Made by a program: the position numbers and the translations under genes. A model generated the notes under the pieces. That model did no database searches. It was not told where the DNA came from and saw only the letters and a program-made list of their open reading frames with translations. A DNA stretch of 19,395 nucleotides from an uncultured Bacteroides sp. (GTDB lineage Bacteria > Bacteroidota > Bacteroidia > Bacteroidales > Bacteroidaceae), in NCBI GenBank assembly GCA_900557355.1, contig USSR01000042.1, positions 1-19,395 on the forward strand. The letters run 5' to 3'. Shown here piece by piece: positions 1-7,862 of this stretch. How positions within the stretch are numbered: the stretch's first letter is position 1; each line of letters begins with the position of its first letter.

Positions 1-822
1 ATACATTTCAAGCAATTGATTAATAAAGTCCTGTCCACGCTGCAAACTGGAGTTCTTCAATGAAATCACAGCTACGGAAGTAGTCTTAGAAGTCGGAGCG
101 ATGGACAGATTATTGCAATAGCTTTTTGCTACTCTCATCGGTTTACTTATTGTAGCAGTTATATGACGTACATTCTTCTCTACCTTAGGAACTTTCGTGC
201 CATCCTGCAAAGTTACCGAATCAGTTGCCTGGAAGAATGCTAGCGTACCTTCATCAGTCGGGAAAATAGCAGGCAGCTTTTCAAAATGTTTCTGATACCC
301 CTTCTCACCCACAGTCACATTCACATCCATACTGCCTTCAGGCTGTAAGGTCATCTCCACCATCATCGGTGCATTCAGTTTTTCAGCTTCCTGAGGTGTC
401 AGACTTACCTGCACCGGAGAGTTCTTATATAAACCTTTAGCAGGAAACTCATCCTCACCCTTATAAGTTATATACAACCCTAACTGATTAACCACCTCTT
501 TCACCAGTGTTTTCGAACGCAGAACTTCTAGCTCGTTATCAATGTTTTTAGAGGATGTCATTAGACCACTCAATCCCATATCCTCCAATTCCGAAGAAAG
601 TCCTGCACCTCCACCCTTCTTCTCGTCCTTTATCAGAACGGTGGCAGAAATATTATAAATGGGGGTAGCCCAATGCAGATAAAACCATGCACCAACAAGG
701 CAAAGCAACACCGCACCTGCAAACCAGGGCCAGTGAATGATGTATTTAAAAAGCAGTGCCCGGAAATCAATCTGCTCCTCAGTCATTTCAGGTCCTTTCA
801 CGTTTTGTTTTTCTTCCTTCAT
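1..822 (-). CDS. wzc: Wzz/Wzc-type polysaccharide chain-length/co-polymerase protein (3'-truncated by window)
   Basis: This is the N-terminal 274 codons of a protein that continues past position 1, with an open frame throughout. It starts at ATG 822, 12 bases after the wza stop. A short cytoplasmic N-terminus is followed by a membrane segment at about residues 31-50 (rich in W, F, A, L) and then a Wzz-type periplasmic stretch. That stretch includes a PIYNISATVLIKDE segment and a NIDNELEVLRSKTLVKEVV segment, which are typical of Bacteroides Wzz/GNVR proteins. By family knowledge such proteins carry a second membrane helix and usually a C-terminal tyrosine autokinase domain, and they control polymer length together with Wza. 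The second helix and any kinase domain lie outside the window, so a kinase-less Wzz form cannot be excluded. Pairing with wza directly upstream supports the call. Confidence 0.88.
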   Translation of the reverse strand, partial: MKEEKQNVKGPEMTEEQIDFRALLFKYIIHWPWFAGAVLLCLVGAWFYLHWATPIYNISATVLIKDEKKGGGAGLSSELEDMGLSGLMTSSKNIDNELEVLRSKTLVKEVVNQLGLYITYKGEDEFPAKGLYKNSPVQVSLTPQEAEKLNAPMMVEMTLQPEGSMDVNVTVGEKGYQKHFEKLPAIFPTDEGTLAFFQATDSVTLQDGTKVPKVEKNVRHITATISKPMRVAKSYCNNLSIAPTSKTTSVAVISLKNSSLQRGQDFINQLLEMY

Positions 823-834
823 AACTCTTCCTTT

Positions 835-1629
835 TTATTTCAAAATGTTAAACAACAAACTGGCAATGGAGACAAGGATCGAAGTAGCAGAAAACCACAA
901 ACTTGTACTAGTACCGATATCCGAGTTCCTTGCTTTCGCCTTATTAGGAGTTACGTATATGATATCATTCTGTTGTAAATAATAATAAGGAGAAAGAATA
1001 GTCTCCGCTTTATTCAGATCCAAAGGAATAATTTCCTGCTTACCATTGGCATTCTCACGTATCAGCTTAACATCATCACGCAAACCATATACAGTCATAT
1101 CCCCTGCCATTGCCAAAGCTTCCAGAATGTTCACTTTTTCATTGGAAATCGTGAATGTACCGGGACGGGCAACTTCACCAATCACGGAAATCTTATAATT
1201 CACCATACGTACCGTTACAATAGGCGTCTCCGTAATATAAGGTTTCAGTTTTTCCACAATCATTTGTTCGGTTGCCTTTTTTGTTAATCCGCCCACATGA
1301 AGTTCACCTAATACCGGAAAGTTAATATTTCCCTCATTATCCACCAAATATTGCTGCAGAACAGGCTGAGTGGTGGTATAGTTCAAAGCAACATTACCTT
1401 GTGTAGCTACTGTCAGGTTGAAAGGTGCTGCCAGTTCAGGACTGGTACATGATACTACAATCGTCAACAAATCTTTTGGCATAATCTTGGCATCATACAA
1501 TTGATCGTTCTGAGTACTATACAGCACGACTTCCGCGTCTTGCAAATAAGGTACTTTTTTGTAAGACTGACAAGCCGTAAGGAGTAAAGCCGCCAATATA
1601 CAATAGCTTAATTGTTTTATTCTTCGCAT
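835..1629 (-). CDS. wza: Wza-type polysaccharide export outer-membrane lipoprotein
   Basis: The 264-residue protein begins with a lipoprotein signal peptide: charged MRRIK, a hydrophobic core, then the lipobox LLTAC with the acylated cysteine at residue 20. A Poly_export-type domain follows (YDAKIMPKDLLTIVV, about residues 45-60; VDNEGNINFPVLGELHVGG, about 97-115). Next comes a SLBB-like domain around VIGEVARPGTFTI. The last 20 or so residues form a hydrophobic helix, as expected for the C-terminal membrane segment of this family. By family knowledge it forms the periplasm-to-surface export channel with the chain-length protein encoded immediately downstream. At 264 residues it is short compared with E. 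coli Wza but usual for Bacteroidota homologues. The start is an ATG, 48 bases below the wbuC stop. Confidence 0.92.
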   Translation of the reverse strand: MRRIKQLSYCILAALLLTACQSYKKVPYLQDAEVVLYSTQNDQLYDAKIMPKDLLTIVVSCTSPELAAPFNLTVATQGNVALNYTTTQPVLQQYLVDNEGNINFPVLGELHVGGLTKKATEQMIVEKLKPYITETPIVTVRMVNYKISVIGEVARPGTFTISNEKVNILEALAMAGDMTVYGLRDDVKLIRENANGKQEIIPLDLNKAETILSPYYYLQQNDIIYVTPNKAKARNSDIGTSTSLWFSATSILVSIASLLFNILK

Positions 1630-1677
1630 ATATTTCCTTTGATTATTTTTTACATTATTCTACTATATCCTTTACTA

Positions 1678-2070
1678 TTAACACATTATATCCTCCGGTT
1701 CAAGAGGCATATAAGGTCCGTCTTTTACTTCAAAAATCACCGAATCATCTCCCAATACTTCCAATGTGTGCCATTGTCCGATGGGAATATGAACACCATA
1801 ATCTCCCTGCAAGGGATCAAGTGCGAAATTCTTTGTTTCTTCCCCTATTTCATTGTAGAACATCACACGAATCTTTCCACGAAGCAAAATATAGGTTTCC
1901 GCCGTATGCCGATGCCTATGAATCGGCAAAACTGTTCCTACTTCTAAAGCATTCAGTAAACGTTGTGCTTTAGCATCCAGTGAAGTGTGTAAATTATAAT
2001 TCATACGCAAACGTTCACTCGCCTTAGCCCTGCTAGAAACTTCATCGAGCAGTTTTTTGTCTATTTTCAT
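1678..2070 (-). CDS. wbuC: WbuC-family cupin-fold metalloprotein
   Basis: This 130-residue single-domain protein matches the WbuC cupin family found in O-antigen and capsule loci. The metal-binding cupin motif is clear: PIHRHRHTAETYILLRGKI at about residues 49-67, giving H51, H53, H55 and E58, with the distal histidine H101 in PIGQWHTLEV. The biochemical role of WbuC is not established. The fold suggests a metal-dependent sugar-modifying enzyme (isomerase, epimerase or oxygenase), but that is inference. The gene sits 5 bases downstream of the WecA-like gene and 48 bases upstream of wza, so it is probably co-transcribed with both. Length and motif order are complete. Confidence 0.85.
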   Translation of the reverse strand: MKIDKKLLDEVSSRAKASERLRMNYNLHTSLDAKAQRLLNALEVGTVLPIHRHRHTAETYILLRGKIRVMFYNEIGEETKNFALDPLQGDYGVHIPIGQWHTLEVLGDDSVIFEVKDGPYMPLEPEDIMC

Positions 2071-2075
2071 AGTTC

Positions 2076-3047
2076 CTATCCTATTTTAGTTTTTAAATAT
2101 TCTTCATGCAAGCAATAATATTTTCTTTTGAACAGTATATACATAAGCGTTAACACTATGATTGTACTGCAAAAATAAATCCAGTGATTAATAGGTAATA
2201 GTATCAATCCCATTGAGATACACAATTGTAATATCATATACATAAGAGAAACTACCACATGAGGGATTTTCAACTCATTCGCCATCAATTGGTAGGCATG
2301 CTTCCTGTGTGCTTCACCGATATTCTCATGCAACATGATTCGATGAATAATGGTCAATACACTGTCTACCCCATATACGGCAAGAAATAATACATAAGTA
2401 AAATCTCCATTCAGTAAAATCAATCTTCCCAATGCGAACAAAATAATAAAGGCAATACCCACAGCTCCCACATCACCGGCAAAACATTTCGCTTTCTTAC
2501 GGAAGTTAAAGAAGCAGAACACCAATACACTTAAAACCGCTACCCATAGAAAGTAATCATCTATAAAATGAAACGTCCTATTTGCCAAGAGAAGAGGTAG
2601 TAATACAGCCAGTGAATATCCACCTGTAATACCATTAATACCATCCATAAAATTATAGGCGTTGATGATGCCTACACAAACGACCAAAGCTATTAGAATA
2701 ATCCACCAAGACTCCAAGTTCAATATTTCAAAATCCTGAAACATCAGAAACATAGAAACAAAATGAACCAACAATCGGAATTTATTAGACACACTATGTA
2801 CATCATCCACAAAACTGATGCCGGCAATAGCTGTGAGTCCTGCTAAGAACCACGGATAAAGAAATCCATAGAAAGCTGTATAAAGCCATGCACCTGACAG
2901 GAAAATAATACCACCGCCACGAAGAGTGATACTCGTGTGGCTACTACGTAAGTTAGGCTTGTCGATAATATTAAAATGGTCGGCAATACGGAAATATAGC
3001 AATTCTGAAACAAACAATAGAATGGCTATTGCAAATAAAGTAGTCAT
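2076..3047 (-). CDS. WecA/MraY-family undecaprenyl-phosphate sugar-1-phosphate transferase (initiating enzyme)
   Basis: This 323-residue polytopic membrane protein has about ten hydrophobic segments. It carries the signatures of the polyprenyl-phosphate N-acetylhexosamine-1-phosphate transferase family. These are a cytoplasmic loop with SSHTSITLRGGG (about 35-46), the catalytic FVDD pair (D81-D82), NAYNFMDGINGITGG (129-143), AGDVGAVG (190-197) and the sugar-binding loop motif AHRKHAYQ (246-253). By family knowledge it transfers a sugar-1-phosphate from a UDP-sugar to undecaprenyl phosphate on the cytoplasmic face, which is the first committed step of repeat-unit assembly. Its sugar substrate cannot be read from the sequence. 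GlcNAc, or an amino-deoxy sugar made by the upstream cassette, are both possible. It lies 11 bases below the unknown membrane-protein gene. Confidence 0.9.
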   Translation of the reverse strand: MTTLFAIAILLFVSELLYFRIADHFNIIDKPNLRSSHTSITLRGGGIIFLSGAWLYTAFYGFLYPWFLAGLTAIAGISFVDDVHSVSNKFRLLVHFVSMFLMFQDFEILNLESWWIILIALVVCVGIINAYNFMDGINGITGGYSLAVLLPLLLANRTFHFIDDYFLWVAVLSVLVFCFFNFRKKAKCFAGDVGAVGIAFIILFALGRLILLNGDFTYVLFLAVYGVDSVLTIIHRIMLHENIGEAHRKHAYQLMANELKIPHVVVSLMYMILQLCISMGLILLPINHWIYFCSTIIVLTLMYILFKRKYYCLHEEYLKTKIG

Positions 3048-3058
3048 TGGTTGTTCTA

Positions 3059-4297
3059 TTAGTTATCTTGGTCAATCATCATATATTTCTTTATCGAACC
3101 ATCTTTGTCAACCTTTAAATATTGAACGATGCGTCGATCAAGATTATTTTGCATGTCTACCAATAAGTCTTTAATTTCATCAAAAATAGCTTCTTGTTCC
3201 TTTTTCATCCTCTGTATTTTTTTAGATTCAAACCATGAATCCTTTGCAGCTAATTCAAGATAAGTTATAACATCATATCTCAATCTTTCAAATTGATCTT
3301 GATAAGTATTCCAGTAGTTAAGACTCAATTTCTTCATAAAGATTTCAGTATCTTCTGTAGAATTCATACTTTTTGCTATTTTCAAAGAAACCACATTCGC
3401 AATATAAGACAGTACTTCCGATTTCATAACCACTTCCAAATAATCAAAATAGTGGGAATCTTTCAAACGTAGGATTTTACTTTTAGCCTCTTCTATATCT
3501 TTATTTTTAGATTCTATATTTAGCTCCTTAATGTTAGTTAGAAAACCTTTGTATTTTACCCTGGTTCCTTCAATAGATTTAGATAAATTAAGTACGTTTG
3601 TTTTGTCTGCAATATCAAATGATGTTTTCGAATTAAGTTCTAACAAATAGTCATAAGCAACCTGTAAATTAGAAGTGTCACCGGCTGAAAGGAAGTTTAA
3701 TATTTCGTCCAACTTTTGGTCAATTGTACATAATCTCTCCGTTATCACCTGTAGGTAATATTGGGAAGTTATTACCGACATACACTGATAAATCATTAAT
3801 GGTACAACAGAAGAAGCACCCGCTTTTTCAAATTTAGCCTGTTTTGAGATTTTTCCATTTTCTACAGAATATCCTCTCATTAAAGAAGGATTATCTTTAG
3901 CTTTGCATAACTCTGACAAAGGAATATCACATTTTAGTAGATCATCGCAAGAATAAGCAGCTAATCCGCCCCATATGGTTTCTCCTCGCAATAAAGAAAA
4001 AAAAGATTTCCATTCCATTTCTTCTGTTTCACTCAAAGGAACAGCTACATATCTATCTGACGGAAGTTTCATATTCTGTACAATATCTAACTTTAAATAA
4101 CTACTTCCAACCGAGCTATTACATTGACTCTTTTCCAACCAGCCATTATCCACTTTTTGCTGACGTTTTTTCTGGATATAATTTCTTAGATGTCTATGCC
4201 CAACTTTAGCAGCAGTCGCTACTACTACTGTTATTATGATCATTACAGCTTTAATCGCCAAAGCAATAACTTCGTCTTTTTTATTTTTATCATTCAT
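3059..4297 (-). CDS. Membrane-anchored protein of unknown function, predicted helical
   Basis: I do not recognise this 412-residue protein. It has a short charged N-terminus and one membrane segment at about residues 10-30 (IALAIKAVMIIITVVVATAA). A basic stretch follows (HRHLRNYIQKKRQQK), which suggests an N-terminal anchor with the bulk in the cytoplasm. Residues 160-204 form a hydrophobic or amphipathic helix running into ERLCTIDQKLDEILNFL. The C-terminal half is rich in E, K, L and D with heptad-like spacing (about 255-290 and 360-400) and is probably coiled-coil. I see no glycosyltransferase, acyltransferase or nucleotide-binding motif. The ATG at 4297 lies in a 101-base gap after the GT2 gene, while only 11 bases separate its stop from the WecA-like start. 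It could be a late insertion into the operon, for example a cargo or host-defence gene, or a structural scaffold. Both ideas are inference. Confidence 0.8.
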   Translation of the reverse strand: MNDKNKKDEVIALAIKAVMIIITVVVATAAKVGHRHLRNYIQKKRQQKVDNGWLEKSQCNSSVGSSYLKLDIVQNMKLPSDRYVAVPLSETEEMEWKSFFSLLRGETIWGGLAAYSCDDLLKCDIPLSELCKAKDNPSLMRGYSVENGKISKQAKFEKAGASSVVPLMIYQCMSVITSQYYLQVITERLCTIDQKLDEILNFLSAGDTSNLQVAYDYLLELNSKTSFDIADKTNVLNLSKSIEGTRVKYKGFLTNIKELNIESKNKDIEEAKSKILRLKDSHYFDYLEVVMKSEVLSYIANVVSLKIAKSMNSTEDTEIFMKKLSLNYWNTYQDQFERLRYDVITYLELAAKDSWFESKKIQRMKKEQEAIFDEIKDLLVDMQNNLDRRIVQYLKVDKDGSIKKYMMIDQDN

Positions 4298-4392
4298 ACT
4301 TACAGAATCGTAGAATTACACGATTATCTATTGTTTGTGCTCAAATTAGATCTAAACTCTAAACAGAGTGCTTACCCGTTATACTGTCGGAC

Positions 4393-4421
4393 ATCAAATT
4401 ATTTTCTAAGAATAATTTGAT
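4393..4421. repeat. 11-bp perfect inverted repeat (hairpin) over the GT2 stop codon
   Basis: ATCAAATTATT at 4393-4403 and its exact reverse complement AATAATTTGAT at 4411-4421 flank a 7-base loop. The hairpin covers the last codons and the TAA stop (4399-4401) of the GT2 gene. Only two of eleven pairs are G-C, and no T-tract follows on the minus strand, so it is not a standard intrinsic terminator. It may still protect or attenuate the message ahead of the 101-base gap. The repeat itself is certain; any function is inference. Confidence 0.6.
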
Positions 4422-5220
4422 AAAGTCTTCTTTTAATATTTGTTGGAGTATTTACGAAGGCACGAATATAAAATTTATTCATCATAGCATCAAAATGATT
4501 AATCATACCATATTTCAACATTATGTCTTGAAGCTTCGACCACCCGACTATTCTTTCCTTTGAACCTCGTTTGCCATCAAATCCGTTACCAACGCGTACA
4601 TAAACAAGCGATTCATTTATATTTGCCAATTTGCATTCTGCAACGATCATATTAATCCATAGGAGATAATCCTCCAAAAGCAAAAGTGTCTGATATCCGC
4701 CAGCCTTCAATAACGATGCTTTTTTTATACATACTGTAACATGATTCATGGGATTACGCCTCTTACACATTTTCATAATTTCTTCATGCTTCGCAGGGCA
4801 AACACGAGTACGCATTTTTTCCTTTGTGGGATCACTATCGAACTCTGCAATGTCTGCTCCTACAGCATCAATCTCTGGATGAGCTTCCACAAAAGTTATC
4901 TGTTTCTCAAATCGCTTAGAATCACTAATGTCATCAGAGTCCATACGAAGAATGTAATCACCTGTACAAAGTTCAGAACCGATACGGAGAGCCTCACCAA
5001 GACCTCTATTCACTTCCTGTGGATAATACTTGATAACATCCTCACGTCCCTTTTGGAATGCGATAAGCACATTGTAAAGAGTTTCTTTTAATGGACCATC
5101 CCATACAACGACTACCTCATCAGGTTTACGTGTCTGATAATCGTAAATGCTCTCTAAAGCTATCTTCAAAAAGTCCGGGTCATCATTCTTATACACGGAC
5201 ATTAAAACAGAATAAGTCAT
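4399..5220 (-). CDS. Family 2 glycosyltransferase
   Basis: This 273-residue GT-A fold enzyme has the GT2 hallmarks. The N-terminal strand is YSVLMSVYKNDDPDFL, followed by VVVVWDGP (36-43), EVNRGLGEALRIG (69-81) and the metal-binding RMDSDDISD motif with D94, D96 and D97. The acceptor-side LLEDYLLW motif has E183-D184, the usual catalytic ED pair. By family knowledge it is an inverting enzyme that transfers a sugar from a nucleotide sugar to the lipid-linked repeat unit at the inner face of the cytoplasmic membrane. There is no membrane segment. Donor and acceptor are unknown. It is separated from the upstream GT4 gene by a 507-base gap that may hold a decayed gene. The start ATG at 5220 directly precedes the conserved first strand, so it is well supported. 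Confidence 0.9.
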   Translation of the reverse strand: MTYSVLMSVYKNDDPDFLKIALESIYDYQTRKPDEVVVVWDGPLKETLYNVLIAFQKGREDVIKYYPQEVNRGLGEALRIGSELCTGDYILRMDSDDISDSKRFEKQITFVEAHPEIDAVGADIAEFDSDPTKEKMRTRVCPAKHEEIMKMCKRRNPMNHVTVCIKKASLLKAGGYQTLLLLEDYLLWINMIVAECKLANINESLVYVRVGNGFDGKRGSKERIVGWSKLQDIMLKYGMINHFDAMMNKFYIRAFVNTPTNIKRRLYQIILRK

Positions 5221-5727
5221 ATTTATTTTAATAGATTAGTATTCACTAAAAAATGCACCCAATTTAGAGCTTATCCTTTCCGCAGGGCACATAAACTTTG
5301 AAGAAGACAGATAAAACTATCCAATTGAGTTTTTATTTTATTTATCTCAATCCCGTTAATCAAAAAACGAAGATAAGATGAGCGGAAAGAACATCCACTT
5401 CATCAAAATTTAATTTCAATGATTGGAGCAGATTCACTAAAAGAAACACTTGTTACGGATATAAAACTTAAACGAATATCTTCCATTTCTGATTTACAAA
5501 GACGTTTTTAGTTGTCATTGATACCATTTACGAAATTACAATACTCATCCCTTCTGAAATACAATAAGCATTAATCAAAATTTTCCATAGAGCAACATCT
5601 GTTTGATAATGAAATAAAAATTCACCATAAAACTCACTCATGTTAATAATCTAATAGTTTAAATTTTATGAAGGCAAAAGTCGAAAAATAGATATCTCAG
5701 TCAAAAATCATGTAATAAATACTTATG
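5221..5727. other. 507-base intergenic gap within the operon
   Basis: No intact gene fits here, although neighbouring genes elsewhere in the operon mostly overlap or sit 5-110 bases apart. The stretch is AT-rich. The minus strand holds several short, coding-like open runs that hand over from frame to frame (described as a possible pseudogene at 5271-5641). The plus strand has an open run of about 45 codons near 5380-5510. I found no tRNA, tandem repeat, clear terminator or convincing Bacteroides-type promoter (TTTG and TAnnTTTG at the right spacing). Confidence 0.7.
5271..5641 (-). pseudogene. Possible decayed gene remnant of unknown family
   Basis: Reading the minus strand, an ATG at 5641 opens a 37-codon frame beginning MSEFYGEFLFHYQTDVALWK that stops at 5528. 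A second frame overlaps it (DEYCNFVNGINDN, one internal TAA, then KRLCKSEMEDIRLSF and on to APIIEIKF and a stop). A third frame follows (SLKLNFDEVDVLSAHLIFVF, stop). A fourth runs through FLINGIEINKIKTQLDSF and ends LCALRKG with TAA at 5271-5273. This relay of plausible peptide fragments is what a small gene broken by two or three frameshifts and a nonsense change would look like. AT-rich non-coding DNA can produce similar runs, and the plus strand also shows a 45-codon open run here, so even the strand is uncertain. I do not recognise the family. Confidence 0.3.
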
Positions 5728-6798
5728 TTAGATGTTTGTATGTTTTTGATAGAAATTCAACATCTCTCTTGATATTATACTCCATGAGTATCTACTAATC
5801 AACAAATTTCTGGCATTTCTAGATTTCCATTCCCATTCTTCTTTCTTTTTCAATGCCTCAATAATACAATCCGAGATTGAGTTTACATTATTATCGGCAA
5901 CCCACCCTGCGTCATTCTTTTCAACTATATCCCCTAAAGATGTACCCCTTGTTATTATACATGGAATACCTAAACTCATTGCTTCAAGTATACCCATGGG
6001 CATACCTTCATGGCGCGATGTCTGAATAAAAAGATCCGAATTCAAAAGAACGGAAACTTTCTTTTCAAATAGAATTGCATCATGTACGACTATCAAATCA
6101 TTAACATGATATTGGTCTATTAATTTTTTAATTTTCAAATGCGAAGCATCTCTATCTGGACCATATATATGTATTAATACATGGTTATCTATTAACGTAT
6201 CTTTTATCCTACTAACCGCTTCAATTAATAAATCCAATCCTTTCACACGATATTCCAACCTGCCTACATAAGATATAATAATCTCATTGTCATGAAATTT
6301 ATCCTTGTGAACTGAGGGTATTTCCATACCATTGGTACATACAAAACTAGGTACATTGAATAATGTATTCTTACTTTCATCTTCAGACAGGTACTGAATA
6401 GAAGAAGCCTTATATATAAAGGAGTGGAAGAAAAATATATTAGCAATTATTTTTTTCCATCGTTTTTTATGTTGGGCACCAACAACCAAACAACCATGTG
6501 GAATAATTACATACGGAATGTTTCGTTTCCTAAGAGAATTTGCAATTCTTGCAAATTCAATATGATAAACCTCATGAAAGATGACTATATCAGGCTCCAT
6601 AAATTCTTCAGAAACATTCTTTGTCCAATCTCCACCAGTGTATAGAAACTGTTTCTCTATTTCATCAATAGGACTATTCACTATATTTAGTAGAGCAACT
6701 TTAGCCTTATCTTTCTGATGGTTAATATGCGCAGGGACAACTACACATACTCCACTACAAGGGTCATTTTTTATAGCTGCAATATGCAATATCTTCAT
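5728..6798 (-). CDS. Family 4 (GT-B) glycosyltransferase
   Basis: The 356-residue enzyme begins MKILHIAAIKNDPCSGV, the usual GT4 first strand and loop. An upstream in-frame ATG at 6825 would add nine residues and overlap the polymerase gene by 22 bases, whereas ATG 6798 lies 5 bases beyond the polymerase stop, so I use 6798. The C-terminal donor domain has SYVGRLEYRVKGLDLL (about 176-191) and the conserved E-x7-E element in SRHEGMPMGILEAMS (E264 and E272). By family knowledge these bind the nucleotide sugar in retaining GT4 transferases. The N-terminal acceptor domain contains FHEVYHIEFARI. It acts at the cytoplasmic side of the inner membrane on the lipid-linked glycan. Donor sugar and linkage are unknown. 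Downstream lies the 507-base gap. Confidence 0.9.
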   Translation of the reverse strand: MKILHIAAIKNDPCSGVCVVVPAHINHQKDKAKVALLNIVNSPIDEIEKQFLYTGGDWTKNVSEEFMEPDIVIFHEVYHIEFARIANSLRKRNIPYVIIPHGCLVVGAQHKKRWKKIIANIFFFHSFIYKASSIQYLSEDESKNTLFNVPSFVCTNGMEIPSVHKDKFHDNEIIISYVGRLEYRVKGLDLLIEAVSRIKDTLIDNHVLIHIYGPDRDASHLKIKKLIDQYHVNDLIVVHDAILFEKKVSVLLNSDLFIQTSRHEGMPMGILEAMSLGIPCIITRGTSLGDIVEKNDAGWVADNNVNSISDCIIEALKKKEEWEWKSRNARNLLISRYSWSIISREMLNFYQKHTNI

Positions 6799-6803
6799 AA
6801 CGA

Positions 6804-7850
6804 TTATATAAATAGCTTTAAACAATACTCATACGGAACCATTTTCATTACAACAGAGAAAATGTTATACACAAAACCTATCAAGAAAAGAAATATTATG
6901 CTTACTCTATATATTGCTTTTGCTTTATTGTCTACTCTTGACTGATTAATCATTAATGGAATTAAAAGGAATTGAAGCCAATCGAAATACATAATCATAC
7001 GTCCTACAATTGGCATATTGAAAGATATATTCTTCAACACAAATGAGGCAAACACACAATTTGCCCAAACAGGATTTTTTTCAAATGCTTTGAACTTTAG
7101 CATAGTATAATAAATAAGAACATTTATTGTACTATTATATATAAACCCCCAAATCGACAAGCCCTTGGAGCCAATTAATGTATGATCTGTGAAATCCCGC
7201 CCCAAAATACTGATAAAATCAGTAAAGGAAGATACATAAGTTATAGGATTAACAAAACAGAAAACAAAAGAAACTACATATATTATAGTATAAACCTTGT
7301 TATCTAGCTTTTTATTGATTATAAAATACAGAGGAAATAGTATAATGCACGAATAGTGAAATAATAATGCCACTCCCATGCACAGGAAAAAAGGTATTGA
7401 TTTTCTTTCCTTTATAAACAAACTTCCTAAGACAAACCAACCAACAGCTATACACTGACGCATACCATTCATGACAGTTATTAAGGTTAAAGTATACATC
7501 ATAAATGCAGATAGTGTATATGATTCGCTCTTTTCTAATACAATAAATATTGGTATTGCAGTTAGACTGATGCTAACTAAAAATAAAACATTGTATTCGC
7601 AATGGAAGCTGTCAAAAATTCGAATCAACCGGTCAAAACCAATTTCAATCCATACATAATCCTGATTAGGAATAGCATAATATAGCGTTCTATACGATTC
7701 CGAGTCTACACCTACAGTATAATTACGAAAGCCGACTATTGCTATAAACAAAAGGCAAGGAACAATTCGAAAAAGAACTAGATTACCTTTATGTTTATCT
7801 CCCAAATTTACCATTATGAAGATGAGAAGGCAATATATGAAATATATCAT
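6804..7850 (-). CDS. EpsG-family (Wzy-type) polysaccharide polymerase
   Basis: This 348-residue protein is hydrophobic almost throughout, with about ten membrane segments. Near the N-terminus it shows the EpsG-family signature VGFRNYTVGVDSESY (about 40-54), comparable to the R-x-x-x-G-x-D-x-x-x-Y pattern of EpsG and Wzy-like polymerases. A motif MNGMRQCIAVGWFVLG follows in the middle, a conserved feature of this family. By family knowledge it joins lipid-linked repeat units in the periplasmic leaflet of the inner membrane. It is the only polymerase candidate in the window and Wzx is also present, so the locus is very likely Wzx/Wzy-dependent. The glycosidic bond formed cannot be deduced. It starts 12 bases after the stop of the preceding glycosyltransferase. 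Confidence 0.87.
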   Translation of the reverse strand: MIYFIYCLLIFIMVNLGDKHKGNLVLFRIVPCLLFIAIVGFRNYTVGVDSESYRTLYYAIPNQDYVWIEIGFDRLIRIFDSFHCEYNVLFLVSISLTAIPIFIVLEKSESYTLSAFMMYTLTLITVMNGMRQCIAVGWFVLGSLFIKERKSIPFFLCMGVALLFHYSCIILFPLYFIINKKLDNKVYTIIYVVSFVFCFVNPITYVSSFTDFISILGRDFTDHTLIGSKGLSIWGFIYNSTINVLIYYTMLKFKAFEKNPVWANCVFASFVLKNISFNMPIVGRMIMYFDWLQFLLIPLMINQSRVDNKAKAIYRVSIIFLFLIGFVYNIFSVVMKMVPYEYCLKLFI

Positions 7851-7862
7851 AACTAATAATAA

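Noticed and set aside
673..978. Plus-strand open frames here and at many other places (for example 16267-16515, 17218-17433, 18559-18867)
   Set aside because: All lie antisense to strongly supported genes, encode sequences without recognisable domains, and are explained as shadows of the minus-strand coding frames.
4306..4325. Small inverted repeat AATCGT/ACGATT upstream of the unknown membrane protein
   Set aside because: A 6-bp stem with an 8-base loop is expected by chance at this scale, and no operator or riboswitch feature surrounds it.
5680..5720. Possible Bacteroides-type promoter on the minus strand, with TTTG followed by a TATTTTTC element
   Set aside because: The spacing is only 11 bases instead of about 19-21, and the downstream element misses the final G of TAnnTTTG.
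6799..6825. Nine-residue N-terminal extension of the 5728 glycosyltransferase
   Set aside because: It would overlap the polymerase gene by 22 bases. MKILHIAA is the typical GT4 beginning and starts at 6798.
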